The notes under the pieces were generated by a model. It did no database searches, was not told where the DNA came from, and worked only from the letters and a program-made list of their open reading frames with translations. A stretch of DNA of 60,420 nucleotides from positions 1 through 60,420 of the forward strand of contig NZ_CALGPC010000014.1 of assembly GCF_937960835.1 (NCBI RefSeq), given 5' to 3'. This DNA comes from an uncultured Ferrovibrio sp. (GTDB lineage Bacteria > Pseudomonadota > Alphaproteobacteria > Ferrovibrionales > Ferrovibrionaceae). The position numbers were made by a program, and so were the translations under genes. Each line of letters begins with the position of its first letter. Positions within the stretch are counted from its first letter, which is position 1. This document shows positions 50,812 through 59,892 of this stretch, in pieces.

Positions 50812-51138
50812 TTACATCATGTTGCGTGTGGCCGTGGGCAGGCTGACCACCAGCCCGTCCAGCTCGGGTGTCATGATCAACTGACAGCCGAGCCGCGAAG
50901 TCTTGGTCAAGCCGAAGGCGAGATCAAGCATGTCCTCCTCATCCGGCTTGGCATCGGGCAGTTTGCCGTACCATTCCGGGTCGACGATGACATGGCAGGT
51001 CGAGCAGGCGAGTGAGCCTTCGCAGGCGCCCTCGATATCCACGCCATGCTTATGGGCAATCTCCAGCACCGACAGGCCGACCGGTGCATCGACTTCAAGG
51101 CGCTTACCATCGGGCTGGATGAAGGTCATCTTGGGCAT
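50812..51138 (-). CDS. [2Fe-2S] ferredoxin, adrenodoxin type
   Basis: About 108 residues. Ligands are in CEGSLACSTCHV and LGCQL, the C-x5-C-x2-C ... C spacing of ISC-type/adrenodoxin ferredoxins. MLDLAFGLTKTSRLGCQL is the usual tail. It carries electrons in FeS assembly or to oxygenases. It lies between a truncated haemoglobin gene and the RraA gene, all reading the same way. Confidence 0.92.
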   Translation of the reverse strand: MPKMTFIQPDGKRLEVDAPVGLSVLEIAHKHGVDIEGACEGSLACSTCHVIVDPEWYGKLPDAKPDEEDMLDLAFGLTKTSRLGCQLIMTPELDGLVVSLPTATRNMM

Positions 51139-51198
51139 GGACTACTCCGTTTGGGAGGGCTCGATATATCCTTCCACCCGGCGGCCCGCAACCCGAGG

Positions 51199-51621
51199 TC
51201 AGCCAGCCTGAAGGGGGGCCTCAGCCGCGCAAGTTCCGACCGCGCCGGCCATCATTCGAAGACGTTGGTCGACGAAGCCGGCCGCCTCTAGAGCACGCCG
51301 GCAGGCCGCCGGCGGCAGGATCTCCTCGGCCGTGGCCTGGAACAGCGCCAGCCAGCGATCGAAATGGATCGGCTGGGGCCGCATGCCCGCATGGGCACTC
51401 ATGACGCATCCACGGTAACGGTCTGTGCTACGCAGGACTCGGGACCAGAAATCCTCGACCACCCTGAGATGTCCTTCCCAGTCTGGGATTGCCGCCGCGA
51501 AGATCGGCCCCAGCAGAGGATCGGCATTGGCCCGCTCGTAGAAGCCCCGGACCAACGCCCGGATCATGTCCTCGCTGACCGCCTCTCCCGTAATTGCCGC
51601 TGCCGCCTGCCGTCCAACCAT
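51199..51621 (-). CDS. Group III truncated haemoglobin
   Basis: About 140 residues. FYERANADPLLGPIFAAAIPDWEGHLRVVEDFWSRVLRSTDRYRG and HFDRWLALFQATAEEILPP are the classic group III helices. The proximal histidine is in PIHFDRW. Such globins bind oxygen or NO in microaerobic or nitrosative stress. The possible FNR/FixK box 58 bases upstream fits that role. First gene of the run with ferredoxin and RraA. Confidence 0.9.
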   Translation of the reverse strand: MVGRQAAAAITGEAVSEDMIRALVRGFYERANADPLLGPIFAAAIPDWEGHLRVVEDFWSRVLRSTDRYRGCVMSAHAGMRPQPIHFDRWLALFQATAEEILPPAACRRALEAAGFVDQRLRMMAGAVGTCAAEAPLQAG

Positions 51622-51895
51622 TCTACGCCTCGCTACCCCTGGATCGGTCCGATTTAGACCGAACCATCAAGCGCAGCTTTGCGTCAGATCAATTTCGACT
51701 TCAGATCATATAGTTACGGCAAGCTACTGTAGAGTCGATAATATCTTCATAAGTAGATTGCCTCTTTCGGCCTGGACACATAACTGTAATCTGTAATCGC
51801 TGAGTGTAATCGCCGAGACGTATCCAGAGCGGATAATCCGCCTTCTTAAATATGATTTTTAATTAATATCAATATATTAACCACAATATATGAAC
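51622..51895. other. A/T-rich intergenic region upstream of truncated haemoglobin
   Basis: These 274 bases hold no gene. The stretch from about 51700 to 51895 is strikingly A/T-rich compared with the rest of the window (TTTTTAATTAATATCAATAT and similar). It contains the promoter side of the globin gene and the end of the cysteine desulfurase gene. The possible FNR site is listed separately. Confidence 0.6.
51679..51692. promoter_or_regulatory. Possible FNR/FixK box before the globin gene
   Basis: TTGCG-TCAG-ATCAA resembles the FNR/FixK palindrome TTGAT-N4-ATCAA; the right half is perfect and the left half keeps TTG. It lies 58-71 bases upstream of the truncated haemoglobin start, a workable activator position. 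Confidence 0.5.
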
Positions 51896-53044
51896 TTATA
51901 AATCAGTTCTTTTCTTCATCCAAAACTCGCTCCAGACTCGTGCCGCCCGCTCGATATCGGCCTCGCTGGTCGCCCAGCCAAGACTAAAGCGGATGGCCTC
52001 CCGGGCGGTCGGCTCAGGCAGGCCCATACCGGTCAGCACATGGCTCGGGGTTACCTTTCCCGAGGAACAGGCCGAGCCGGCCGAGACCGCAACCCCAGCC
52101 AGATCCAATGCCATCACCTGGGTCTCTGCTGGTACCCCCGGCATGCCAATGCACAGGGTGTTCGGCAGGCGCGGCCCCCCGCCCCCATGCACCGGAGCCT
52201 CCGGGCAGGCAACCAGCAGGGCGGCCTGAAGCCGATCGCGCAGGCCGGCAACCTCGGCCATTCGGGGCAAACTCTGCAGGGCGGCAGCCGCCGCGGCGCC
52301 GAAGCCGGCGATGCCCGGCAGGTTCTCCGTGCCGGCGCGCTGGCCCTGCTCCTGCCCCCCGCCGCGCAGCAAAGGCGCTGGCACCCAATCGTCGCGGGTA
52401 ACCAGCGCCCCTACCCCGGTCGGCCCGCCGAGCTTATGGGCCGAAAGGGTGAGGAAGTCGCAGGCGAGCCGGGAGAGATCGACCGCGATCTTGCCCGCCG
52501 CCTGGACGGCGTCGCAGAGCAGCAGGGCGCCCTGTTCATGGGCCAGCCGGGTGACCTCTGCCACCGGCTGGATCGCGCCGGTCTCGTTATTGGCCAGCAT
52601 GAGGGCGACCAGCGCCGGTTTGGGTGCGTGTGCCAGAGCTTCTTCAAGAGCGGCCAGCAGCACGACGCCATCGGCGCCAGCTGGCAGTTCGACAATAGGC
52701 AAGCCGGCATGACGCGCCGGGCGCAGGACCGAGTCATGCTCGATGGCGGAGACGATCAGGCTCTTCACCCCGGCCTGCTCGATCGCCAGCCGCAAGGCGA
52801 GGTTATTCGCCTCGGTGCCGCCGGAGGTGAAGACCACCCGCTTCGGCTCGGCACCGACCAGGGCTGCGACGCTTGCCCTCGCCTCCTCCACCAGCTTGCG
52901 CGCGGCGCGGCCAAAGCGATGCACCGAAGAGGGGTTACCGGGGGCCTCCAAGGCCTTCAGCACGGCCTCCCGTGCCTCCGGCCGGAGGGGGGCCGTGGCG
53001 TTGTAATCGAGATAGACAAAACCAGGAGTCGATCCCGGGCTCAT
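51896..53044 (-). CDS. Cysteine desulfurase (NifS/IscS type)
   Basis: About 382 residues from ATG 53044, preceded by AAGGA. VYLDYNATAPLRPEA at the N-terminus, the PLP lysine in LTLSAHKLGGPTGVG, the cofactor block GTEANNLALRLA, and the sulfur-accepting Cys in SAGSACSSGK are all there. It removes sulfur from cysteine for FeS clusters or tRNA thiolation. A longer start at 53149 would add unconserved residues. Divergent from an alpha/beta hydrolase. Confidence 0.92.
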   Translation of the reverse strand: MSPGSTPGFVYLDYNATAPLRPEAREAVLKALEAPGNPSSVHRFGRAARKLVEEARASVAALVGAEPKRVVFTSGGTEANNLALRLAIEQAGVKSLIVSAIEHDSVLRPARHAGLPIVELPAGADGVVLLAALEEALAHAPKPALVALMLANNETGAIQPVAEVTRLAHEQGALLLCDAVQAAGKIAVDLSRLACDFLTLSAHKLGGPTGVGALVTRDDWVPAPLLRGGGQEQGQRAGTENLPGIAGFGAAAAAALQSLPRMAEVAGLRDRLQAALLVACPEAPVHGGGGPRLPNTLCIGMPGVPAETQVMALDLAGVAVSAGSACSSGKVTPSHVLTGMGLPEPTAREAIRFSLGWATSEADIERAARVWSEFWMKKRTDL

Positions 53045-53226
53045 AACGCATCCTTCCGGTCGGACTTGCATTCCTGCCGCCAAATTCCCATTTGCGCTGA
53101 ACAGGATACGCCGGGTTGCATTTTTTAAGCTTGAATTCTGCGGAGCCAACTATGGTAAAATGGACCCCGCTTCAACCGATAAACACCGCCGAAGCTTCCC
53201 TTTTGCGGCAAAAGTGACGAACCGCG

Positions 53227-53922
53227 ATGCCTGACATCATTTTTCCTGGTCCCGATGGGCGGCTGGAAGGCCGCTACAGCCACGGGCCGGAAGCCAATGC
53301 TCCGATTGCCCTGATTCTTCATCCGCACCCGCTCTACGGCGGGACGATGAACAACAAGGTGGTCTACAACCTCTTCCACGTCTTCGCAAAACGCGGCTTC
53401 TCGGTCCTGCGTTTCAATTTCCGCGGCGTTGGCCGCAGCCAGGGCAGTTTCGACAACGGCGTGGGCGAGTTGTCGGACGCCGCCGCGGCGCTGGACTGGC
53501 TGCAGGGCGTTAATGCCAATGCCTCGGCCGTCTGGATCGCCGGCTTCTCCTTCGGCGCCTGGATCTCGATGCAGCTGCTGATGCGGCGGCCGGAGATCGA
53601 CGGCTTCATTTCCGTGGCACCGCCGGCCGGCATGTTCGATTTCGGCTTCCTGGCGCCCTGCCCGTCTTCCGGCCTGATCATTCAGGGCACTGACGACAAG
53701 ATCGTGTCCGAACCGGAGGTCGCCAAGCTGGCACAGCGCCTGTCGATGCAGAAGGGCATTAAGATCGACTATAAGAAGATTCAGGGCGCTGACCACTTCT
53801 TCGAAGGCAAGCTCGACGAGCTGACGGCGGCCTGCGACAAATACATCAAGGCCTCGCTGGTGCCGACCTCGGCCCGCGCTGGCAAAGGCGCTGTCAGCAA
53901 CAACAACCCGCCGGCGGCGTAA
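53227..53922 (+). CDS. Small alpha/beta hydrolase
   Basis: About 231 residues. LILHPHPLYGGTMNNKVVYNL, FRGVGRSQGSFDNG, the nucleophile motif GFSFGAW, IIQGTDDKIV and the catalytic His in GADHFFEG are those of a hydrolase commonly found divergent from cysteine desulfurase in alphaproteobacteria. Function is not established. The tail (LVPTSARAGKGAVSNNNPP) is disordered. It ends just before an intergenic palindrome. Confidence 0.88.
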   Translation: MPDIIFPGPDGRLEGRYSHGPEANAPIALILHPHPLYGGTMNNKVVYNLFHVFAKRGFSVLRFNFRGVGRSQGSFDNGVGELSDAAAALDWLQGVNANASAVWIAGFSFGAWISMQLLMRRPEIDGFISVAPPAGMFDFGFLAPCPSSGLIIQGTDDKIVSEPEVAKLAQRLSMQKGIKIDYKKIQGADHFFEGKLDELTAACDKYIKASLVPTSARAGKGAVSNNNPPAA

Positions 53923-53934
53923 GCCCTGCATAGT

Positions 53935-53965
53935 CGTCATGCTCGGGCGTGGCCCGAGCATGACG
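53935..53965. repeat. Intergenic palindrome
   Basis: A perfect 14-bp inverted repeat, CGTCATGCTCGGGC with a GTG loop, lies between the hydrolase and YciB genes, which converge. It resembles the dispersed palindromic elements of alphaproteobacterial genomes and can act as a bidirectional terminator, though without a T-run. Confidence 0.7.
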
Positions 53966-53986
53966 GTTCTCATGCAGCCTCCGACC

Positions 53987-54544
53987 CTACATCCCCTCTT
54001 CGATCTTATGCCGGGCAATCAGCGGCGCCTGGGCCAGCATGAAGAGGAAGGTCAGGCCGAGCAGGCCGAAGACCTTGAAGGCGACCCAGAAATCCGTGCT
54101 TTGCGTGCGCCACACGATCTCGTTCAGCAACGCCATCGTGGCGAAGAACAGACCGAAGCGACGCGTCAGCCGGCGCCAGCCTTCGTCATTGATTGCCAAG
54201 GCCTGCCCGAGCAGCAGCTTCAGCCAGATCCGCCCGAAAGCCAGCCCACCCAGCAGCAGCGCGGCGAAGATGGCATTGACGATGGTCGGCTTCATCTTGA
54301 TGAAAGTCTCATCCTGCAGCCATAGCGTGAGCCCGCCGAACAGCCCCACCACCGCAGCCGTGATCAACGGCAGCAGCGGCAGCTTCCGCAGGTAAAAAAG
54401 CGACAGGCCAAGCGCGATTGCCGTCGCCGCCAGCAAGGCCACGGTTGCCGCCATCAGATCGGCAGCGGCATAGGCGGCCAGAAAAACCGCCAGTGGTGCA
54501 TATTCGGTCACCGGCTTCAGCCAGCGAGGTGTGGTTGGGTTCAT
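53987..54544 (-). CDS. yciB: YciB/IspZ inner-membrane septation protein
   Basis: About 185 residues and five to six membrane helices. LKPVTEYAPLAVFLAAYAAADL, WLQDETFIKMKPTIVNAIFA, LGQALAINDEGWRRLTRRFGLFFATMALLNEIVWRTQSTDFWVAFKVFG are the conserved YciB blocks. It takes part in intracellular septation and envelope growth. Start at ATG 54544 rather than 54571. Confidence 0.93.
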   Translation of the reverse strand: MNPTTPRWLKPVTEYAPLAVFLAAYAAADLMAATVALLAATAIALGLSLFYLRKLPLLPLITAAVVGLFGGLTLWLQDETFIKMKPTIVNAIFAALLLGGLAFGRIWLKLLLGQALAINDEGWRRLTRRFGLFFATMALLNEIVWRTQSTDFWVAFKVFGLLGLTFLFMLAQAPLIARHKIEEGM

Positions 54545-54869
54545 CGTGTAAAATTCCATCCTCAGCGTCATCTTTTATGACGATTGTGGATAACAAAGGG
54601 AAGCCTGCGTCCCAACAGGGCAGCAGATGTTCTGATTCCCGATAAGCGCAATCATGTTCGCCGCAGTATCAGCTTTAGGTGGTCATTGAGCGACCTCTTC
54701 CACCTTCATCCACAAGAGGTTAGCAAATGACAACCCTTTGTTAGCGAATAGTAACTCCCCGCGTTCCCCTACCGCAGCTACATCGGAACCCACGCCCGAA
54801 CGGCGTCTGGTATTTTGCGGCACGAGTCGAAAACAGTTGCGATGAGGCCGTGCGTTAGAAGGCAAGGCC
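54545..54869. other. Intergenic region between yciB and the sensor kinase
   Basis: No gene is seen in these 325 bases between divergent genes. Two direct repeats, GTTAGCAAATGACAAC (54719) and GTTAGCGAATAGTAAC (54740), are 21 bases apart and agree at 12 of 16 positions; they could be a regulator site of the kinase gene. Confidence 0.45.
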
Positions 54870-57404
54870 ATGTCATTGCGGCAAGTAATGCCGGACCATC
54901 AGTCGCGGAATTTCATGGGCTTGCTGTCATTGCGCTCATCGGCTGTGGTCTTCATCGCTTTCGTCTGTCTGGCGCTGACCGGCTTCGAAATCACTAGCCT
55001 CTGGCAGAGCCGGCGGGAGAACATCCGTAACGCCGAACGCACCACCGAGACTCTCGCGCGGTCGGTTGCCCGGAGTGTGGAAGATAGCATCCGTGCCGTC
55101 GATGCCGTGCTCGCCCATGCAGCGGAGCAGACGGAGACGGCAGGCGATAATCCTGCAGCGCTGAAGCCGCTCCTCAGCCAGTGGCAGACGCAGGTCGACA
55201 CGTTGCCCGGGCTGGTGTCGCTGACCTATCTGGATCGGGGCGGCGCGTCGCTCATCCATACACCCGGCCGCCGAACTCACCTGAATCTCACCGGCGAGGA
55301 TTATATCGAGGCGCATCGCAACGACGATGACATCCCGCATATCGGACGCCCGGTTCAGGACGAGGTCTATCAGACCTGGGTCATTCCGCTCTCGCGCCGC
55401 GTCAATCGGAGAGATGGCAGTTTCGGCGGTGTCGTCGTCGCGATGTTCGATACCGGTCGCCTGCATGCCTTCTTCGACGCCTTGGACATCGGCACTGACG
55501 GCGCAGTCCTTCTGGCCAGAGCCGATGGCGCCCTGCTGTCACGCCGCCCCTTCGACGCGGCGCATCTCGGACGCGATATTCAGGATATGACGCTCTTTCA
55601 GGCTCTAGCATTCCGGACATCCGGGGCTCATGAGGTAGCGTCGTCTACCGATGGCGTGCGCCGGATAGGCAGTTATCGGAAACTCGATGCCTATCCTCTG
55701 GTTGTGGCTGTCGGATTGTCTCATGACGAAGTGCTAACGGCATGGCGTGATGCCACCTGGCAACAGACGCTAATGGCCGCAATCCTTGTGCTAATAGTCG
55801 CAGCGCTAGGCTGGCGTCTAATCCAGCAGGTCGGCCTGTGCCAACGTGCGGAACGCGAAGCGGCAGATGCCGCCGAGAATTATCGACATCTCGCCGATAT
55901 CTCCCGCGACATGGTCTTTACGCTCGATTTAAACCTAGTCCGGCGCTACGCCTCACCAGCCATCATCGATCTTCTGGGTTACGCGCCTGAGGAGTGGATC
56001 ACAGCGAAAGCCGAACATGCCGTTCATCCGGATGACATAACCCGGACGAAGGCGATCTGGCACATGATGACCGCAGGCCTCGATCGCGCCACGCTGGAAA
56101 CCCGCTTGCAGCATCGTGATGGTCATTGGGTATGGATCGAGGCCAGCATGCGCCTGATCCGCGATGCGATATCGGGCAAGCCAGTGGAAATATTCGGCAC
56201 GGCACGCGACATAACGGATCGCAAGGATGCCGAAGAGGCGTTGCGAAATGCGCGCAGCGAGGCCGAGCGCGCGGCTCAAGCCAAGGCGGATATCCTTGCC
56301 GCAATCAGCCATGATCTGCATGAGCCGATGCACGGTATCCTGAATGTCTCGCAATCTCTCGCGAACGGCAAGCTGGGGCCGCTTACCGCCCAACAGGCCG
56401 AGGCTGCCCAGGCAATCATCGAAAGCGGTAAATATCTGCAACACCTGGTCGATGACACCGTGGCGCTGAACCGTGCAGGTCCGGCCAAGATCGCTCTGAA
56501 CGTCGGGTCGGTAGAGATTCTGCCCTTGATGAAAGCGGTCGGCGCCATCCTCAAGCCGCAAGCCAAAGCGGGGAATATCACGCTCGATATCGGAGATTGC
56601 GGCGCGGGGTTGCCCATGATCCTCGCCGATCGCACCCGTCTGGCCCAGGTGCTGATCAATTTCGGCTCCAATGCCATCAAATATAACCGCCCAGCGGGAA
56701 TATTGCGTTTCGGCTACGAGCGTCTCGATGACAATTGGGTCCGCCTCACTGCTACCGTCTCCGGCGGCGGGATTCCGGAGCATATGCATGCGCAGCTCAT
56801 CGAATCCGCCGATGCAAAGCAGTCCGCAAACGTGACGTCCCTCGGGCTGCCGCTTATCCGCAAGCTCGTTCAATTGATGGACGGGCGTACTGGCTTCACC
56901 AGTGACCCGTATGAAGACAGCCAGTTCTGGATCGATATGCCGGTCGATGCCACGGCCGCAGCTGCTGCCCTGCCTGCAACGCCCGTCATTGCACGCAAGG
57001 CACCACCACCTGATCGCCTCATCCTTTATATCGGGCAAAGCAGCGAGGAACTGCTGCTGATGCGCCACATCGTAAACGCACTTCCTTCAACGAGTCTGCT
57101 GGAAGCTCAAGATGGAGCAATCGGCCTTGCCATGGCGGCGCTAAGGCGCCCGGAGGTGATCATGGTCGAGAGCGAGCTGAGCGACACGGATGGCCTTGCA
57201 GTCCTCGCCCAGCTTAAGAAGATACCGGACATGACGCATGTGCCGGTGCTGGCGCTGACGACGGAGTTCACGCCGCGGAGCAGGTTGGCCGGCTTTTTCC
57301 GCGTCCTGTCCCGGCCGCTCGACATCCCCAAGTTGCTGACTGCCTTGGAAGTCGCGTTAGCTGAGAGCGGCCAATCTGACAAAACGACCAGTGATGCCGC
57401 CTGA
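54870..57404 (+). CDS. Hybrid sensor kinase with degenerate ATPase and receiver
   Basis: 844 residues. Membrane helix about 24-45, periplasmic Cache-like sensor about 50-290, second helix about 300-317, PAS about 335-450, then a kinase with phosphoacceptor His481 (AAISHDLHEPMHGILN) and N box NFGSNAIKYN (597-606). The G1 box, normally DxGxG, reads VSGGGIPE (630-637) and lacks the aspartate that binds adenine. A C-terminal receiver (715-835) has no acidic pair at its start. It has Glu767 where the phosphorylated Asp should be and Arg815 in place of the essential Lys. Domain order is clear; loss of kinase activity is inferred. No cognate regulator is next to it. Confidence 0.88.
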   Translation: MSLRQVMPDHQSRNFMGLLSLRSSAVVFIAFVCLALTGFEITSLWQSRRENIRNAERTTETLARSVARSVEDSIRAVDAVLAHAAEQTETAGDNPAALKPLLSQWQTQVDTLPGLVSLTYLDRGGASLIHTPGRRTHLNLTGEDYIEAHRNDDDIPHIGRPVQDEVYQTWVIPLSRRVNRRDGSFGGVVVAMFDTGRLHAFFDALDIGTDGAVLLARADGALLSRRPFDAAHLGRDIQDMTLFQALAFRTSGAHEVASSTDGVRRIGSYRKLDAYPLVVAVGLSHDEVLTAWRDATWQQTLMAAILVLIVAALGWRLIQQVGLCQRAEREAADAAENYRHLADISRDMVFTLDLNLVRRYASPAIIDLLGYAPEEWITAKAEHAVHPDDITRTKAIWHMMTAGLDRATLETRLQHRDGHWVWIEASMRLIRDAISGKPVEIFGTARDITDRKDAEEALRNARSEAERAAQAKADILAAISHDLHEPMHGILNVSQSLANGKLGPLTAQQAEAAQAIIESGKYLQHLVDDTVALNRAGPAKIALNVGSVEILPLMKAVGAILKPQAKAGNITLDIGDCGAGLPMILADRTRLAQVLINFGSNAIKYNRPAGILRFGYERLDDNWVRLTATVSGGGIPEHMHAQLIESADAKQSANVTSLGLPLIRKLVQLMDGRTGFTSDPYEDSQFWIDMPVDATAAAAALPATPVIARKAPPPDRLILYIGQSSEELLLMRHIVNALPSTSLLEAQDGAIGLAMAALRRPEVIMVESELSDTDGLAVLAQLKKIPDMTHVPVLALTTEFTPRSRLAGFFRVLSRPLDIPKLLTALEVALAESGQSDKTTSDAA

Positions 57405-57430
57405 AAGAACAAGGTTTCTCTACGTCAAGC

Positions 57431-58522
57431 TCAAGGATGAAATATCCGGCCGCCGCTGACCGGCTTTGGCACTCCGGTAGTGCTGGGCAAACTCAGCGGC
57501 AGATCACGCACCGCGCGGGCTGCCAGGAAGGCGAAGGCTTCGGCCTCCAGGCTGTCGCCGCGCCAGCCGACCGTCTCCACCGCTTCTACGGGATGATTCA
57601 GCGCCTGCGTCAGCATGCGCATCAAGGTCGCATTGTGCCGCCCGCCGCCGGTGACCAGGCAGCGCGTCGGGTGCTGCGGCAAATGCTGCAGGCCCTGCGC
57701 CACCGCGGCGGCGGTAAAGGCGGTCAATGTCGCCGCGCCATCGGCAAACGGCATGTCTTCCACGGCGGCGATGGCGAAGTCACCGCGGTCCAGCGACTTG
57801 GGCGGCGGCGCGGCGAAGTAGGGATGCTCCAGCAGATGTGCGACGACCAGCTCGTCCACCTTGCCGCTGGCCGCGGTGACGCCATTCTCGTCGCGGATCG
57901 CGCCGGTATGGCGCTGCATCCAATCGTCGATCAGCGCGTTGCCGGGGCCGGTATCGAAGGCAATCAGCGTACCGTCGCTGCCGATATAAGTGACATTGCC
58001 CACCCCGCCGAGATTGAGTACCAGCAAGGGCGCCTGCAGGCCGGCATAGCGCGCCAGCGCCTCATGATAGAGCGGCACCAGCGGCGCCCCCTGCCCACCC
58101 ATGGCGACATCCTGGCTGCGAAAATCGCTGACCACTGGAATGCCAGTCAGCTTGGCCAACAGGGCGCCGTCGCCGATCTGCCAGGTGCGGTGCTTTTCCG
58201 GCCGGTGCAAGACGGTATGGCCGTGGAAGCCGATCCAAGCGACCTCACCCGCCTTCATTCCGGCTTCGGCCAACAGGGCGGTGGCTGCCTCGGCATGGGC
58301 CTCGGTAATCGCGCGGGAAACAGCCATCACCGGCCCCTGCCCGCCCAGGACCGACCGGATGCGCTCGCGCAGATCCGCCGTATAGGGCCGCGTGATCGCC
58401 GGGCCGAATTCGGTGATGCTTTCGCCATCCGTGCGCAACAGGGCGGCATCGATGCCATCCATCGATGTGCCGCTCATCAGGCCCATGATCCAGCGGGGCT
58501 CTATCCAGTCTGATTGGGGCAA
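57431..58522 (-). CDS. anmK: Anhydro-N-acetylmuramic acid kinase
   Basis: About 363 residues. WIMGLMSGTSMDGIDAAL, IGFHGHTVLHRPEKHRTWQIGD, DFRSQDVAMGGQGAPLVPLYH, LNLGGVGNVTYIG, FDTGPGNALID and VTGGGRHN are the AnmK blocks. It phosphorylates anhydroMurNAc released in cell-wall turnover, yielding MurNAc-6-phosphate. A TTG at 58522 keeps the conserved start; an ATG at 58486 would cut the first strand. Divergent from tyrS, a common arrangement in alphaproteobacteria. Confidence 0.92.
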   Translation of the reverse strand: MPQSDWIEPRWIMGLMSGTSMDGIDAALLRTDGESITEFGPAITRPYTADLRERIRSVLGGQGPVMAVSRAITEAHAEAATALLAEAGMKAGEVAWIGFHGHTVLHRPEKHRTWQIGDGALLAKLTGIPVVSDFRSQDVAMGGQGAPLVPLYHEALARYAGLQAPLLVLNLGGVGNVTYIGSDGTLIAFDTGPGNALIDDWMQRHTGAIRDENGVTAASGKVDELVVAHLLEHPYFAAPPPKSLDRGDFAIAAVEDMPFADGAATLTAFTAAAVAQGLQHLPQHPTRCLVTGGGRHNATLMRMLTQALNHPVEAVETVGWRGDSLEAEAFAFLAARAVRDLPLSLPSTTGVPKPVSGGRIFHP

Positions 58523-58611
58523 GGCAAGAACGTCTGAAGCTAGGCGAGTCGGGAGGGGTATGTTACACCGTTGCCCGCAAAAATCCCAAAATCCGATACG
58601 AGTCCAGGATC

Positions 58612-59868
58612 ATGACCGAGTACCGTTCCGCTTTCCTGCAGACCTTGGCCCAGCGCGGTTACCTGCACCAGGCGACCGATGCCGAGGCCCTGGACGAACT
58701 GGCGCAGAAACCGCAGGGCATCACCTGCTATGTCGGCTATGACTGCACCGGGCCGAGCCTGCATGTCGGGCATCTGCTCTCGATCATGATGCTGCGGCGG
58801 CTGCAGCAGGCCGGCCATAAGCCGATCGTGCTGATGGGCGGCGGCACCACCAAGGTAGGAGATCCCTCGGGCAAGGACGAAGCGCGCAAGCTGCTGACCG
58901 TGGAAGACATCGCCGCCAACATGGCCAGCATCAAGACGGTGTTCAACCGCTTCGTCAAATTCGGCGATGGGCCGACCGATGCCATCATGGTCAACAATGC
59001 CGACTGGCTGGACAAGCTGAACTACATCGAGTTCCTGCGCGACTATGGTCGACATTTCTCGGTCAACCGCATGCTCAGCTTCGATTCCGTGAAGCTGCGT
59101 CTGGATCGGGAGCAACCGCTCAGCTTCCTCGAATTCAACTACATGATCCTGCAGGCTTACGACTTCGTCGAACTGGCGCGGCGCTACAACTGCAATCTGC
59201 AGATGGGCGGCTCGGACCAGTGGGGCAACATCGTCAACGGCGTCGAACTCGGCCGCCGTGCCCATGACCTCAGCCTCTATGGCCTCACCTGCCCGCTGCT
59301 CATGACTGCGTCCGGCCAAAAGATGGGCAAGACAGCCAGCGGCGCGGTCTGGCTCAACGAGGACATGCTGCCGACCTACGATTACTGGCAGTACTGGCGT
59401 AACTGCGATGATGCCGATGTGGGCCGCTTCCTGCGGCTCTTCACCGACCTGCCGATGGAGGAGATCACGCGGCTGGAAAAGCTGCAAGGCGCCGAACTGA
59501 ACGAAGCGAAAAAGATACTTGCCACCGAGGCAACCGCGCTATGCCGCGGCCGCGAGGCCGCCGAGACGGCTGCCGAAACGGCGCGGAAAGCATTCGAGGA
59601 GGGCAATTTCGGCGGCGCCCTGCCGGTGGTGAAGGTGGATCGCGCACGGTTGGAAGCCGGCATCGAAGCCTTCGCGCTGGTGCTGGAAGCCGGCCTTGCC
59701 AAATCCGGCGGCGAAGCGCGCCGGCATATCCGCGGCAACGCAATCAAGCTGAACGACAAGCCGGTGGCGGAAGAAACGCAGAAGATCGGCACGGCCGATC
59801 TCGGTGCCGATGGCCGCCTGCGCCTGAGCTTCGGCAAGAAGCAGCATGTCCTGATCGAGGCGGCGTAA
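58612..59868 (+). CDS. tyrS: Tyrosyl-tRNA synthetase
   Basis: About 418 residues. YVGYDCTGPSLHVGHLLSIM holds the HIGH-type motif (HVGH), GGGTTKVGDPSGKDEARKLL follows, NCNLQMGGSDQWGNI is the tyrosine-binding helix and KMGKTASGAVWL corresponds to KMSKS (here KMGKT). The C-terminal S4 domain (SGGEARRHIRGNAIKLNDKP) binds tRNA. Complete and normal in length; essential gene. Confidence 0.95.
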   Translation: MTEYRSAFLQTLAQRGYLHQATDAEALDELAQKPQGITCYVGYDCTGPSLHVGHLLSIMMLRRLQQAGHKPIVLMGGGTTKVGDPSGKDEARKLLTVEDIAANMASIKTVFNRFVKFGDGPTDAIMVNNADWLDKLNYIEFLRDYGRHFSVNRMLSFDSVKLRLDREQPLSFLEFNYMILQAYDFVELARRYNCNLQMGGSDQWGNIVNGVELGRRAHDLSLYGLTCPLLMTASGQKMGKTASGAVWLNEDMLPTYDYWQYWRNCDDADVGRFLRLFTDLPMEEITRLEKLQGAELNEAKKILATEATALCRGREAAETAAETARKAFEEGNFGGALPVVKVDRARLEAGIEAFALVLEAGLAKSGGEARRHIRGNAIKLNDKPVAEETQKIGTADLGADGRLRLSFGKKQHVLIEAA

Positions 59869-59892
59869 GGGCGCATCGCCTTTCCCCCACAC

